64,000 bases of DNA from Amorphoplanes digitatis (GTDB lineage Bacteria; Actinomycetota; Actinomycetes; Mycobacteriales; Micromonosporaceae). The position numbers were made by a program, and so were the translations under genes. Within the stretch, counting starts at the first letter, position 1. Each line of letters starts with the position of its first letter. The DNA lies in assembly GCF_014205335.1 (NCBI RefSeq), contig NZ_JACHNH010000001.1:2164501-2228500 (forward strand), read 5' to 3'. Positions 15,745 to 24,957 of the stretch are shown here, one piece after another. The notes below the pieces were generated by a model. It was not told the DNA's origin, ran no database searches, and saw only the letters and a list, made by a program, of their open reading frames with translations.

Positions 15745-16586
15745 CGCTGACTGAGGACGTGCTGGAGCGTCTTGTCGAGGGCCAGGGGGAGTGGCCATTG
15801 CGGCTGGTCCGTGAGGTGTACGTGTTTGGGTCGTTCGCGAGGGGAGCGCTGCAACCGGGTGACGTCGACCTGAATGTGGAGTTCGACCGCGATGAACGAT
15901 GGAGCGCCGAATTCATCGAGGGATTGAGCAACGGCTATGATCCCCGCCGTGTTTTCCGACAGGCGCTCGTAGGCCGTAAACGGGGCGTGAGCTTCATGTT
16001 CGAAGGACGCGATCAGTCTCACCTCGACCTGACGTTGCTGTGGCGCCGCGGGGACAGCTTGGAGACGGCGCTGACGCGCCTGCATGCCATCAAGGAAGAT
16101 CCCGAGGCCGGCAGGGCTGAACGCCATGCGATGTTGCCCCAGTTCGAAGGAATGGAGCGCTGGCTACGTCTGTCCGACCGCGAGTACTTCGTCGAGGCGA
16201 TCGACAAAGGCGCTCTCACCGTGGAGCGACTCTGCCTCGAGGTCGTTGACGACGTCGATCATCCGCTGGCCCGCCAGCACCTAGAACGTCGGTGGAGCCC
16301 AAACAGCCCCCTTCATCGAGCGGGACGAGCTGTTTTCGCGCACCTGATCGGTCGCGGGATCGACCCCGCGCAGGTGCATCCGCACGGCCGCGACGTTCGC
16401 GATCGGGAAACGCCCTACTTCGCAGGCTTCGAGCGCCGGTATCTGAGGGCGTTGCCGCGATGCATGACCGAGTTCGGCGGTCGGGAATGGATCGAGGTCG
16501 TCCATCCGACGAGGCGCGGTGACCTGCTGGCGCTGAGGGTTGTACCGGTTTCGCTCGCCAGCCTCAAAGAGATCATCAGGCCTTGA
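15723..16586 (+). CDS. Nucleotidyltransferase-fold protein
   Basis: A 287-residue protein with the Pol-beta-type nucleotidyltransferase signature VYVFGSFARGALQPGDVDLN: Gly36-Ser37 and the metal-binding Asp47 and Asp49. A third acidic site is likely at HLDLTLL near residue 100. The rest is helical, with no HEPN domain beside it. Standalone enzymes of this fold include MNT-type antitoxins and AbiEii-like toxins, so a toxin-antitoxin or defence role is possible. It overlaps the 106-residue gene, which may be its partner. The fold is well supported; the substrate is unknown. Confidence 0.75.
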   Translation: MERQRALALTEDVLERLVEGQGEWPLRLVREVYVFGSFARGALQPGDVDLNVEFDRDERWSAEFIEGLSNGYDPRRVFRQALVGRKRGVSFMFEGRDQSHLDLTLLWRRGDSLETALTRLHAIKEDPEAGRAERHAMLPQFEGMERWLRLSDREYFVEAIDKGALTVERLCLEVVDDVDHPLARQHLERRWSPNSPLHRAGRAVFAHLIGRGIDPAQVHPHGRDVRDRETPYFAGFERRYLRALPRCMTEFGGREWIEVVHPTRRGDLLALRVVPVSLASLKEIIRP

Positions 16587-16718
16587 GGTGGCTGACACCT
16601 GCCGTGTTGCGTAGGGTTTTCACGTCGGTCGGCGGGCCGCGGGTGTTGTGTCATGCGACTTTCAGGGACTGCGGTACGTCAGATTTCGTCCATTTTGTAC
16701 TATCAATTACCCGGCAGG

Positions 16719-16934
16719 TTATTGGTTCGCCGCTTCTCGAGCAGAGATGAAACGGTTGACGGCGGAATGCCGGAACCGCACATATTTTCCCAAGCGAAAG
16801 CCCTCCGGACCGTTCCCTTCGGTGCGCCACTTTCGAAGGGTTCCGACTGGGATTTTGAGAATATCGGCGACCTCGTTAATAGTCAGTAGTTCGTCGCGTT
16901 CCTGAGTATTTCTGTCGTGAGGCACTTTGGTCAT
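16719..16934 (-). CDS. Excisionase-family HTH protein (Xis)
   Basis: A 71-residue protein with the MerR-like excisionase helix-turn-helix: LLTINEVADILKIPVGTLRK followed by WRTEGNGPEGFRLGKYVRF. This is the standard actinomycete recombination directionality factor that helps the integrase excise the element. It is encoded on the strand opposite the integrase, about 1.3 kb away, so it has its own promoter. G+C is lower than in neighbouring genes. Partnership with the 14442 integrase is inferred from co-location. Confidence 0.85.
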   Translation of the reverse strand: MTKVPHDRNTQERDELLTINEVADILKIPVGTLRKWRTEGNGPEGFRLGKYVRFRHSAVNRFISAREAANQ

Positions 16935-17260
16935 CGATCCTTTGTTCTGGTTTTCGGTCCTCCAATGGTCGCATCGGGCCGGAGGTAATGCGCGTCCTTA
17001 TAACTCGACGCGGTGACGCTCCGCGCGAAGAGATGAAAGCGAAGTTGGGAAGGCGAATTGACGTTGCGATCCCAGGCTCTGCATGGTGTGGATGGCAGTC
17101 ATCTAGGTTCCTAGGCTGGTTGGGCGTCGTGCGTCATCCCACTGAACAGCCGCCGCAATGAAGTGTTAGGCGCGAGGGCTCCGTTGCGTTCGCCGATCGG
17201 AGAGACCGGGCTGGCTTGACCGGTGACGCATGCTGTTCGGCCGCGCTCTTGGTCTGCTCC
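16935..17260. other. Intergenic stretch between Xis and IS remnant
   Basis: It contains the likely Xis promoter region and degraded DNA left of the IS6-type remnant. No gene or clear terminal inverted repeat is visible. Confidence 0.45.
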
Positions 17261-17941
17261 CCGCTCGGCGTTCGCCGGCTTCCGATTCCCGGCCGAGGTG
17301 ATCATGGTGGCGGTGCGCTGGTACGTGCGCTACGGCCTCTCCTACCGCGACGTGGAGAGCTGCTCGCCGAACGCGGGATCGAGGTCGATCACGTGACGAT
17401 CTTCCGGTGGGTGTAACGGTTCAATCCCTTGCTGGCCGACGCCGCCCGATTCGCCCGGCACGCGCCGGGTGACCGCTGGTTCGTCGACGAGACCTACGTG
17501 AAGGTCAACGGCGTGTGGCGCTACGCCTACCGGGCGATCGACCAGTACGGCCAGGTCATCGACGTCCTGCTGTCGGTCCGCCGGGACGCCCAGTCGGCCC
17601 GGCGGTTCTTCACCCGGGCGCTGCGCACGCTGAAGGTGATCCCGGGCGAGGTCGTGACTGACGCGGCTCCGGTCTACCCAGCCGTTCTGGATGAACTGCT
17701 GCCCTCGGTGTGGCATCACGTCGAGCAGTACGCCACCAATCCGATCGAGGCCGATCACGGCCAGCTCAAGCGTCGGCAGAGACCGATGCGCGGCCTGCAA
17801 ACAGATCGAACAGCACAGGTCGTGATCGCTGGGCACGCCTTCATGCAGAACCTACGCCGCGGCCACTACGAGCTCGGAGTCGACGCCCGACCCGCGCTGC
17901 GGGTCGCCGCAGCGTTCACCGAACTCGCCCACGCGATCTGA
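17261..17941 (+). pseudogene. IS6-family transposase, frameshifted and nonsense-interrupted
   Basis: The remnant reads FAGFRFPAEVIMVAVRWYVR and GLSYRDVE, then needs a one-base shift near 17357 to continue ELLAERGIEVDHVTIFRWV, which meets an in-frame TAA (17414-17416) where related enzymes have Gln. The catalytic part then stays open to 17941: FVDETYVKVNGVWRYAYRAI, TDAAPVYPAVLDEL, and NPIEADHGQLK holding the DDE-type acids. Two lesions make a working product unlikely. The 170-residue open part after the stop is a fragment, not a gene. A short piece of a related transposase lies at 28373-28521. Confidence 0.85.
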
Positions 17942-18101
17942 CCAAACGCGTCCCGCGGGCTGAGCGTGTCTGCCGATTCCGCAACGCAACGGACCCGGCT
18001 GTCGTAGTACTGGGGCCAGGAACCGCCCGCGCCGCCGGAAGCGTCGAGCACGACCGGCCGCCAGCCCCGGGCCATGGCGGCGCGGGCGGCGCGGGCGGCG
18101 G

Positions 18102-18263
18102 CGAGGCCGGCTCGGCCAGTCCACGAACTCGGAACAGCTGGCCATCTTGCGCCGCGGAGGCCTCGTCCAGTCCAGCCGCGATGGCAAACTCGTGCGCTAC
18201 CGCGCCGACCCGGCCACCATCACCGCACGGCTTGCCGAGCTCCAGGGCTACCTGGCGTGCTGA
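18102..18263 (+). pseudogene. ArsR-type regulator fragment
   Basis: Only the C-terminal part survives: LGQSTNSEQLAILRRGGLVQ, then SSRDGKLVRYRADPATITAR and LAELQGYLAC before TGA 18261. This is the recognition helix and wing of an ArsR-family repressor. No start codon or N-terminal half exists upstream; the preceding bases are GC-repeat-like and follow the IS remnant. It appears to be a gene truncated by the insertion. Confidence 0.65.
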
Positions 18264-18391
18264 TGCCCGCCGCCGTAACCCGAAGGCGGCAAGGCGCCGA
18301 GCGGTTGACGGCCAACGAGTGGATATCTGTCACTGCCCAGCCATGGTGACGGGCTCCCGGATTTCGGCTACGCCGAGTCGAATGCCGGTCA

Positions 18392-18646
18392 CTACGTCGC
18401 AATGTGCCAGGCAACGCCAGCCACGCCCGCCAAGGCGAGTGCTCCGAGATAGCCCAGGACCAGGCGGGTGTCGCGGAGCACGCATCGGGACCGCGTCAGC
18501 CCAGCGCGCCGGGCCCGCCAATAGCCGGCGAAACCCAGCGCGGCGAAGGCCACGACCGCCAGGGGGCCGGCCACCCACGCGATCAGTGCCACAGTGGCGT
18601 ATACGCATAGCCGCAGTGGGTCGTACGGCTGGCCCGGCCCGCTCAC
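18392..18646 (-). CDS. Small two-helix membrane protein of radical SAM operon
   Basis: An 84-residue protein started at GTG 18646, whose GTGA overlaps the radical SAM stop codon. It has two predicted membrane segments (about 13-40, and 62-79) separated by a basic loop (RARRAGLTRSRC). It is the last of four leftward genes, each overlapping the next. No family is recognised. Tight coupling suggests it belongs to the same membrane-lipid or protein-modification pathway, perhaps as an anchor or transporter subunit; that is inference. Confidence 0.7.
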   Translation of the reverse strand: MSGPGQPYDPLRLCVYATVALIAWVAGPLAVVAFAALGFAGYWRARRAGLTRSRCVLRDTRLVLGYLGALALAGVAGVAWHIAT

Positions 18647-20187
18647 GTCCGGGTCCCTGGAAGGCGTTGGGCGGACAGCGCCGGCCAGGCCTGTACCGCG
18701 CAGAACGGCGCGCACTGGTGCCGGTCCTGATCGCGGGTGGCGACGTGCACGCAGCACTGGGTCAGCCGCTCCTCGATCATCGTGTGCATGTCCATGAACG
18801 GTTTGACGGTGACCCGCTTGACCCGCTCGCCGAGCAGCCTGCGCAGCCGCGTCCTGCCGCCGGGCAGCGCCGACGAGGCGAGCGTGGTCAGCGTGGAGAT
18901 GCCGAGATCGCAGTTATCGCAGATGTCCCGCCACAGCTCACCGACGTTGGGATGCGACAACGAGGACTGCTCGGAGAGCAGACCGAGTAGCGAGTCCTTG
19001 ACCGTCGCGCGCAGCATCGCCGGCAGCTGCGTGTCCGCGATCCGGTTGGCGATCGCGTCGGGCTCCAGGTCGAGAAACTCCCGTAGGCGGTCGTGGCCGA
19101 TGAGCGCGGTGAGCGAACGCCATTCGCCCGTGTCGTCGCGCAGCAGGTAGCCGACCGAGCAGCAGTGCGGGTGCGAGCAGGGCAGAGCGGTGAGGTCGGG
19201 CCAGGTGACGATCCCGCCGGTCTGTGGGCCGAGCCGGGCGAGCACACCGGTGTGGGTGAGCCGCTCGTTCGGGTCGATCGGCCGGGATCGGCCGGAGCCG
19301 AACTGCGGCTGGATGCATATTCCGCCGACGTACGCCGTGTCCAGCGCCCGTTTCAGCACGGCGCCGATCTCGTCGTCGTTGACGCCGAGGGCGGCGGTCA
19401 TGGTGAGCGTGGTGAAGATCCCGCGCTCGCTGAGCCGGTCGATCGCCCGTTCCTTGAGCCGGCTCAGGTCCGCCCCGCGATGGTGCCGGCTCGTCGCCGC
19501 CGACGGTCCGTCGTACTGCAGGTAGACCTCGACCCGGTCGCGGTGGGCCGCGAGGAGGTCGAGCAGCCGGTCGTCGCGGGCGATCGTGACCCCGTTCGTG
19601 TTGACCAGTACGCGGACGACGTTGCGGGCCACCACCTCGCGAAGCAGTTCGGCGAAGTGCGGGTGGAGCGTGGGCTCGCCGCCGGAGAGCATCAGGACGT
19701 CGATGCGGCCGTTCTCGCGCGACAGCCGGACGTCGATGCTGGCGAGCACGTCCGCCAGCGGGACCACGCCGGCAATGGCCGGTGACGAGTCGGTGAAACA
19801 GGTGGGGCAGCGCAGGTTGCAATGGTCGGTGAGGTCGGCCAGCAGGATGCAGGTGTGCTGGGTCTGCATCTCCGGCAGCCCACGAAGGTACGCGGCCGGC
19901 ACCGGCTCGAAGTTCCCCCGCGTATCGGGCTGGTGGGTCTTCGTCGGCGCGGTCCACCGCTCCAGATAGGTGAGGATCTCCGGCGACTCGTCGTACAGCG
20001 TCCGCACCAGACCGTGTGCGCGGCAGCCCCGCTCCAGCCAGACCCGCTCGTCGCGCTCGGCGAGCCAGCCGGAGAGCCGCTCGACCGTCTCCAGCGGACG
20101 GTTCGGTTGTTCGTCGTGACACCGCGGGCAGAACGCGTTGACGTACCGGCGGATTCTGTCGCCGCGCAGGCCCATCCCCGTCGTCAT
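18643..20187 (-). CDS. Radical SAM enzyme, tetraether lipid synthase-like (COG1964)
   Basis: A 514-residue protein from ATG 20187, which overlaps the upstream stop (TGATG). The radical SAM site is CNLRCPTC (Cys123, Cys127, Cys130), followed by MLSGGEPTLHP. An N-terminal zinc-type module (CPRC at 20-23, later GCRAHG) precedes it. C-terminal features LPCSHPHCCSVGYLL, MIEERLTQCCVHVA and QCAPFCAVQAWP match the MJ0619/Tes family, whose archaeal member couples lipid chains to make tetraethers. Neighbours are an Lgt-like enzyme and two small membrane proteins, so a lipid or lipoprotein-acyl substrate is plausible. The family is well supported; the reaction here is inference. Confidence 0.82.
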   Translation of the reverse strand: MTTGMGLRGDRIRRYVNAFCPRCHDEQPNRPLETVERLSGWLAERDERVWLERGCRAHGLVRTLYDESPEILTYLERWTAPTKTHQPDTRGNFEPVPAAYLRGLPEMQTQHTCILLADLTDHCNLRCPTCFTDSSPAIAGVVPLADVLASIDVRLSRENGRIDVLMLSGGEPTLHPHFAELLREVVARNVVRVLVNTNGVTIARDDRLLDLLAAHRDRVEVYLQYDGPSAATSRHHRGADLSRLKERAIDRLSERGIFTTLTMTAALGVNDDEIGAVLKRALDTAYVGGICIQPQFGSGRSRPIDPNERLTHTGVLARLGPQTGGIVTWPDLTALPCSHPHCCSVGYLLRDDTGEWRSLTALIGHDRLREFLDLEPDAIANRIADTQLPAMLRATVKDSLLGLLSEQSSLSHPNVGELWRDICDNCDLGISTLTTLASSALPGGRTRLRRLLGERVKRVTVKPFMDMHTMIEERLTQCCVHVATRDQDRHQCAPFCAVQAWPALSAQRLPGTRT

Positions 20188-20525
20188 CACACCCCTCCGG
20201 CGTTCAGCAGGGCGATGCAGCCGCCGAACGACACGAGCCCGCCGATCGCCCACCCGATCATCAGGCCCACGCCGATGCCCCCGTCCTGTCGAATGGTCTG
20301 CACAATGCCGGTGACGAGCAGGCCAGGGACGAGCAGAACCTGCAGGATGAGGTAGAGGAACCCGCCGAAAATCACGCCATCCTGGGTGCCCAACCCGAAC
20401 AGCATCGGCACCAGGATCAACAGGTTTACGCCCATCGCGATCCCGAACCCGATCGCGACCCGGCGAAACTCGATCGGGCGCCGCCGCGGTGGCGGCACCG
20501 GAGTGTTCTGCTGCCAACCAGTCAC
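20187..20525 (-). CDS. Small membrane protein between Lgt-like and radical SAM genes
   Basis: A 112-residue protein started at GTG 20525, overlapping the Lgt-like stop (GTGA). After a Pro/Arg-rich cytosolic start (VPPPRRRPIEFRRV) it has three hydrophobic segments, about 23-43, 50-72 and 84-108, with Gly-rich packing motifs (GIGVGLMIGWAIGGLV). No catalytic residues or family are recognised. Overlaps on both sides show it is translated with the two enzymes, so it is probably a structural or substrate-handling component of the same system. Confidence 0.72.
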   Translation of the reverse strand: MTGWQQNTPVPPPRRRPIEFRRVAIGFGIAMGVNLLILVPMLFGLGTQDGVIFGGFLYLILQVLLVPGLLVTGIVQTIRQDGGIGVGLMIGWAIGGLVSFGGCIALLNAGGV

Positions 20526-21328
20526 GCGTTGATCTCCGTTCGGTACCGGGCCGCGGCGCACGCCCGGCGGCGGCGCACGGCGTGCCATACCGCGAGCGGC
20601 GCGCAGGCGAGCAGGAACAACTGGGGGCGCGTCAAGCCAGCCGCCACCGCGGCGTTGCCGCGCACGAACTCGACCGCGAAGCGGAAAACGGCGTACCAGA
20701 TGAGGTAGAGCGTCAGCAGTTCCCCCTCGTCAGCCACGGTCATCCGGTCGCGCAGCCACAGCAGCACCACGAACGCGAGCAGGTGAAACGCGATCTCGTA
20801 GAGGAACGACGGGTGCAGCGGGACACCGGCCAGCCCACCGGGCACCTGCGCCGCCTCGGCCGGACTCAACGTCACGCCCCACGGCAGAGCGGTCGGGGTG
20901 CCCGGCAGCTCCGACAGCAGACAGCCGACCCGACCGACCGCCATGCCGATCGCGACCGACGGGGCGAACAGGTCACCGGTACGGCCCGGGTAGCCGCACA
21001 GCCGCTTGGCCAGCAGCGCGCCGACGTAGGCGCCCACCAGGCCGGACAGGATGCTTCGGCTGCCGTACAGCCACTGCTCGACCAGGGTGGCGTTGTCTCG
21101 CAGATCGAGGTGCTGAAGCCAGGTGCCCAAGCGGCTGAGCAGCGCACCACCGACGAGTGCGCCGGCCACGACCACCCAGATCCGGTCGTCGACCGGCCGG
21201 CCCAGCCGAGCGCGCCGCCGGACCTGAGCGCCGAAAACCAAACCTGCGACGAGGATGCCACACGCGACGCAGACATCGTGCGTACGAAGCTCGAAGCGGC
21301 CCAGCTCAGCCAGGACGGGATACAGCAC
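20522..21328 (-). CDS. Lgt-like (prolipoprotein diacylglyceryl transferase family) membrane enzyme
   Basis: A 268-residue polytopic membrane protein with Lgt-family hallmarks: SRSILSGLVGAYVGALLAKR, the signature AVGRVGCLLSELPG with the key Arg, and HPSFLYE. The His-Gly-Gly loop of canonical Lgt is replaced by SGLVGAY, so it is a paralogue rather than the housekeeping enzyme. Lgt moves diacylglyceryl from phosphatidylglycerol to lipobox Cys; this version may act on another acceptor. It is first in a four-gene leftward operon with the Tes-like radical SAM enzyme. GTG 21328 is the start, with no strong ribosome-binding site. The 21329-21687 gap holds the divergent promoters. Confidence 0.8.
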   Translation of the reverse strand: MLYPVLAELGRFELRTHDVCVACGILVAGLVFGAQVRRRARLGRPVDDRIWVVVAGALVGGALLSRLGTWLQHLDLRDNATLVEQWLYGSRSILSGLVGAYVGALLAKRLCGYPGRTGDLFAPSVAIGMAVGRVGCLLSELPGTPTALPWGVTLSPAEAAQVPGGLAGVPLHPSFLYEIAFHLLAFVVLLWLRDRMTVADEGELLTLYLIWYAVFRFAVEFVRGNAAVAAGLTRPQLFLLACAPLAVWHAVRRRRACAAARYRTEINA

Positions 21329-21687
21329 GAGGGCACGCGGTCGGGATCAACGATGGCACAGGTGGCATCTTATCCCGAATATCGGACGAAATCGGTGATT
21401 CCGCACGCCCACGTCAAGACCGCGTCGACCTGAATTCTCGGCTGGCCGACCCAGGACTTCCTCAAAGCCGCCAGGACCGCCGCCGTCCGAGTCCCGGCCG
21501 GGGAGGCAGGCAGCTTGGTCAGCGCGCCGCGCTTGCCGAACAGCACGCTCGCGTGTGAGGGTGTCCCTCACGGATCGGCGCTGCAGTAGTGCTGCGGAGC
21601 TACCAGACACTTTTTGACCTTGCCTAGGGTTTGATCGCGCGTGTGCGCGGAAGCCCTGTGGCGATCCGTGCCCGGAGGATCTGACAC

Positions 21688-22647
21688 ATGACCAGCTACA
21701 GCGTGCTCCCGAACGGCCCACGTACAACCGTGATCGCTACCTGGTCGGGCGAATACTGCGACCAGAGCGCCAAAGTAACCACTCTGGACGACCGCGTTGA
21801 CGCGCAGCGGCTGTCCGCGATGATGACCGGGCTTTCCGAGTCAGGGTGGGACGCGGCCGCCTTCCTCGACAGCCACTCGGCCCTCGAGGACGCGATCAGT
21901 CGTCTCGTCGCACAATTACGGCAGCCGCAGGAGACCATCAGCCCAGTGCCCGTGAACCTCGTCGACGGGTGCCGGCACCGTACGGAACCGAGCCACACCG
22001 ACCTCGAGCGACTGCTGAGCTCCGAGGCCCCCGAAGTGTTCCAAGCGCTCTCGCGGACACAACGCCTGACCATCGCCGACGAGCTTGCCGCCGACGCTGC
22101 CGCCCGCGCCGAGGCACTGCGCATGCTCCCCTACGGCCACGACCCCGACGCTGCCTCCCGTGTCTGGCAGATTTGCGAGGTCGGGCGGTCGACCCGCGCC
22201 GGTGAGGACGGACCGCTGCCCGAAGGAGCCGCGAGCTGGATCACCCGGGCGTGGGGCCGAGAGCAGAGCCCGGCGCGACGATGGGGATGCCGCGAGCAGC
22301 TCGTCCGCATTGAGCAGCTCGTGGCGGCGTGTATCGCGTCCGGCGGCCGCGCCGACGCGGAACACGATCCTCTGCAAGCACACCTGGTCTTCGGCGACCC
22401 GCGCGGCGACCAAGCCGCTCGCGTGTTTTACGTGCAACCCGAGCAGAAGCGTCGCGGCGAGTGGGCGGACGATCCGTTCGCGCCAATGGTCGTCAAGGAA
22501 CACGTCGACGGATCCGGCATGCGCACACTCGGCACGGCGCCGGCGACCGACTCCGACGGCTTCGCCAAGCTGCTCGGGGAATGGACGCGCGCCGTGCCAT
22601 ACCTGCGGGCGACCGACACCTTCGTGGACCCCGCCAGCTTCGACTGA
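21688..22647 (+). CDS. Unknown protein
   Basis: A 319-residue soluble, acidic protein with a strong ribosome-binding site (GGAGGATCTGACAC). No membrane segment, signal peptide or enzymatic motif is recognised. The middle contains the helical run SRTQRLTIADELAADAAARA, and the C-terminal third has alternating strands (AARVFYVQPEQKRRGEWADD). Codon use is typical of the host. It is divergent from the Lgt/radical SAM operon and separated by a hairpin from the Gabija pair, so it may be an independent gene. No function is proposed. Confidence 0.65.
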   Translation: MTSYSVLPNGPRTTVIATWSGEYCDQSAKVTTLDDRVDAQRLSAMMTGLSESGWDAAAFLDSHSALEDAISRLVAQLRQPQETISPVPVNLVDGCRHRTEPSHTDLERLLSSEAPEVFQALSRTQRLTIADELAADAAARAEALRMLPYGHDPDAASRVWQICEVGRSTRAGEDGPLPEGAASWITRAWGREQSPARRWGCREQLVRIEQLVAACIASGGRADAEHDPLQAHLVFGDPRGDQAARVFYVQPEQKRRGEWADDPFAPMVVKEHVDGSGMRTLGTAPATDSDGFAKLLGEWTRAVPYLRATDTFVDPASFD

Positions 22648-22669
22648 CGATCCGCAGGCCACGACGTAA

Positions 22670-22740
22670 AGGTGGTGAACGTGCCGGGCGAGCACGGCCG
22701 TGCGATGGGGCGCCTGCGGCCGTGCGTGCGCTCACCACCT
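22670..22740 (+). terminator. Large hairpin downstream of the unknown gene
   Basis: AGGTGGTGA (22670-22678) pairs with TCACCACCT (22732-22740), and GCACGGCCGTGC lies inside. There is no T tract, so it is a possible factor-dependent terminator or RNA structure. The remaining DNA to 23124 shows no supported gene. Confidence 0.45.
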
Positions 22741-23124
22741 CTCGCCGACGCGGCTATCTCATGACGCGGGTTGTACCTGTAGCCGTAGTCGGCCAAATCC
22801 GAGCGTTTCACGGTCTCGCGGGATATTCCGCAGGGCGCCGGCGTCGAGCCGATCAGCTGTCGGCCCGGGGCACTCGATCGGGTGACCCGGGCGAGGGTAT
22901 CGATCATCACCACATAGCGGTCGTTCGCACGTGCACCTCCACCAGACGACAGGCCGATGATCTTCACCGATATCGCCGTATCTCGCCAGGCCAATCAGAC
23001 CGTTTACGAACAGATCCCGGCGATCCCGGCCCTTGTCGCCAGCCGATCTCATATCGTCCTGCGAGCACACCTCACGTCCCGCCGAACCCTCATGCCGGGA
23101 CCTGGCCGAAGCGAGGGCTCGCAT

Positions 23125-24957
23125 ATGTACCTCGACCACCTCGAGATTGAGGACTTCCGCTCGATCGCCAGCGCGTCGGTGAAGCTCGACCGCGACCTCA
23201 GCGTCCTGGTGGGGGAGAACAGCAGCGGCAAGTCCAACTTCATCGAGGCCATTCGGCTGCTCACCGAACCACTCGACGGACGCCGTACCCGCTACCTGAG
23301 CAGTGATGATCTCTTCCGGCGTCCCGGAGCTGAAGCGGTCACGATGACCGCCGCGTACAGCGGCAGCGTCGAAGACCTCGCCCCGTACCTTCACGCGACA
23401 GCCCCGGACACGCCGGAAGCTCGGTTCACCCTGCGATACACCCCACCGCAGCCGGGCGTGCTGCGCGGCCGAATCGACTGGACAGCCGGCAACGGCGCCG
23501 ACCCAGTCGACCCGGCCCCTCGTGCCCGCGAACGGATCCGGCACGTCTACCTGCCCGCCCTCCGAGACGCCGTACGGGACCTGGGCAGCAGTACAGCAAC
23601 TGGCGTGCAAATGATCATCGAGAGCCTGCTCGCCGACGCCGACAAAGAGCCCCGGCCCGAAGGCCAGCCCAGCCGACGCGACGAACTACTTGCTCACGCA
23701 CAAAGCCGCTTCCAGGAGATCCAGAACCATGACCTCCTCGGCGCAGCCGCCCGGAAGGTAGCCGAACCGCTACAGCGTCTCACCCGCGGCGCCTACGAGC
23801 AGGACACCGCCCTCGGCTTCGAAGCAGCCACCATCCAGTCCCTCGCCCGCTCACTGCGCGTCCGTATGGCCGACGCCGGCCTCGACCCCCGCGACATCGC
23901 GGACTCAGGCATGGGCTACGCGAACCTGCTCTACATCGCCCATGTGCTCACCCAGCTGGAAGCAGCCGCCGAAGCCGACCTGACCCTGCTTCTGGTCGAG
24001 GAACCCGAGGCGCACCTGCATCCACCGCTGCAGGCCCTGCTCATGGACTACCTGCGCGACGCCGCCGCTGCCAGCCGCGCCAACCCGCCCAGCAACAACT
24101 GGCGCGGCTACATCCAGGTCATCGTCACCAGCCACGCACCCTCCCTGGCAGCCTCGACCCGTGTCACCGACCTCGTCGTCCTGCAGCGGCGCCCGAAGGA
24201 GGCCACCGAACCTACGACCAACGCGGCAAAAGTCCGCGAATGGGCGCGCTACGAGACAGCCGCCACCGGGATCGCTCAGCTGCGGCTCGGCGACGACCAC
24301 ATCCGCAAACTCAACCGATACCTGAACGCCACCCGCAGCGCCATGCTGTTCAGCCCTCGCGTAATCCTCGTCGAAGGCATCGCCGACGCACTGATCCTGC
24401 CCGCTGCGGCCACCCGCCTCCTACCCGCCGGCTCGCTGGAACGCGCCCGATTCCTCGGCACCGTCCTTGTACCGATCGACGGCGTCGACTTCGAACCCTA
24501 CGTGCGGGTCCTACTCACCTCGGCCAACGGTGTCCGAGCCGGCCACCGCGTCGCCGTGATCACCGACGGGGACCAACAGAACGCCAACCAGACGGGCGCA
24601 GAGCGCATCCGCACGCTCAACAACCTGATCGTCTCCCTCGGCGCCTCAGCCCACGCTCGGGTCTTCCACTCCACCACCACACTCGAGCCCGAACTGTTGG
24701 GCGCAGGCAACGCCCCCGCCATCTGGGCCGCCTGGAAGGCCCAGCAACCGAAAGCCTGGACCACCGCCAAGACCGAGATCGAGGCGATCCAAGATCTCGA
24801 GGGACGCAAGAAGGCCTTCGCCAAGAAGCTGTCCGACGCGCAACTGCGCAAAGGCGACTTCGCTCAGGACTTCCTCGAGGCCGCCGGCACCTCTTGGCCC
24901 GTGCCCACCTACCTCAGCGACGCGCTGGCCTGGTCAACCGCGGAGCCTGCCCGGTGA
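23125..24957 (+). CDS. gajA: Gabija GajA-like ATPase/TOPRIM endonuclease (OLD family)
   Basis: A 610-residue protein started at ATG 23125 (MYLDHLEIEDFRSI); the longer frame upstream lacks family sequence. The ABC-type ATPase has Walker A GENSSGKSN (30-38) and a Walker B/D-loop LLLVEEPEAHLHP near 288-300. The C-terminal TOPRIM domain shows VILVEGIADALILPA with Glu417 and the Asp pair in ITDGDQQ (481 and 483). GajA nicks DNA when nucleotide levels fall during phage infection. The gene overlaps the helicase gene by four bases, the standard Gabija arrangement. It is slightly longer than the type GajA (about 580). Confidence 0.85.
   Translation: MYLDHLEIEDFRSIASASVKLDRDLSVLVGENSSGKSNFIEAIRLLTEPLDGRRTRYLSSDDLFRRPGAEAVTMTAAYSGSVEDLAPYLHATAPDTPEARFTLRYTPPQPGVLRGRIDWTAGNGADPVDPAPRARERIRHVYLPALRDAVRDLGSSTATGVQMIIESLLADADKEPRPEGQPSRRDELLAHAQSRFQEIQNHDLLGAAARKVAEPLQRLTRGAYEQDTALGFEAATIQSLARSLRVRMADAGLDPRDIADSGMGYANLLYIAHVLTQLEAAAEADLTLLLVEEPEAHLHPPLQALLMDYLRDAAAASRANPPSNNWRGYIQVIVTSHAPSLAASTRVTDLVVLQRRPKEATEPTTNAAKVREWARYETAATGIAQLRLGDDHIRKLNRYLNATRSAMLFSPRVILVEGIADALILPAAATRLLPAGSLERARFLGTVLVPIDGVDFEPYVRVLLTSANGVRAGHRVAVITDGDQQNANQTGAERIRTLNNLIVSLGASAHARVFHSTTTLEPELLGAGNAPAIWAAWKAQQPKAWTTAKTEIEAIQDLEGRKKAFAKKLSDAQLRKGDFAQDFLEAAGTSWPVPTYLSDALAWSTAEPAR

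Noticed and set aside
22957..23124. N-terminal extension of the GajA-like protein
   Set aside because: The extra 56 residues precede the conserved start MYLDHLEIEDF and lack homology-like content.
24240..24953. N-terminal extension of the GajB-like protein
   Set aside because: It overlaps the GajA TOPRIM region in a shadow frame; the GTGA overlap gives the natural start.
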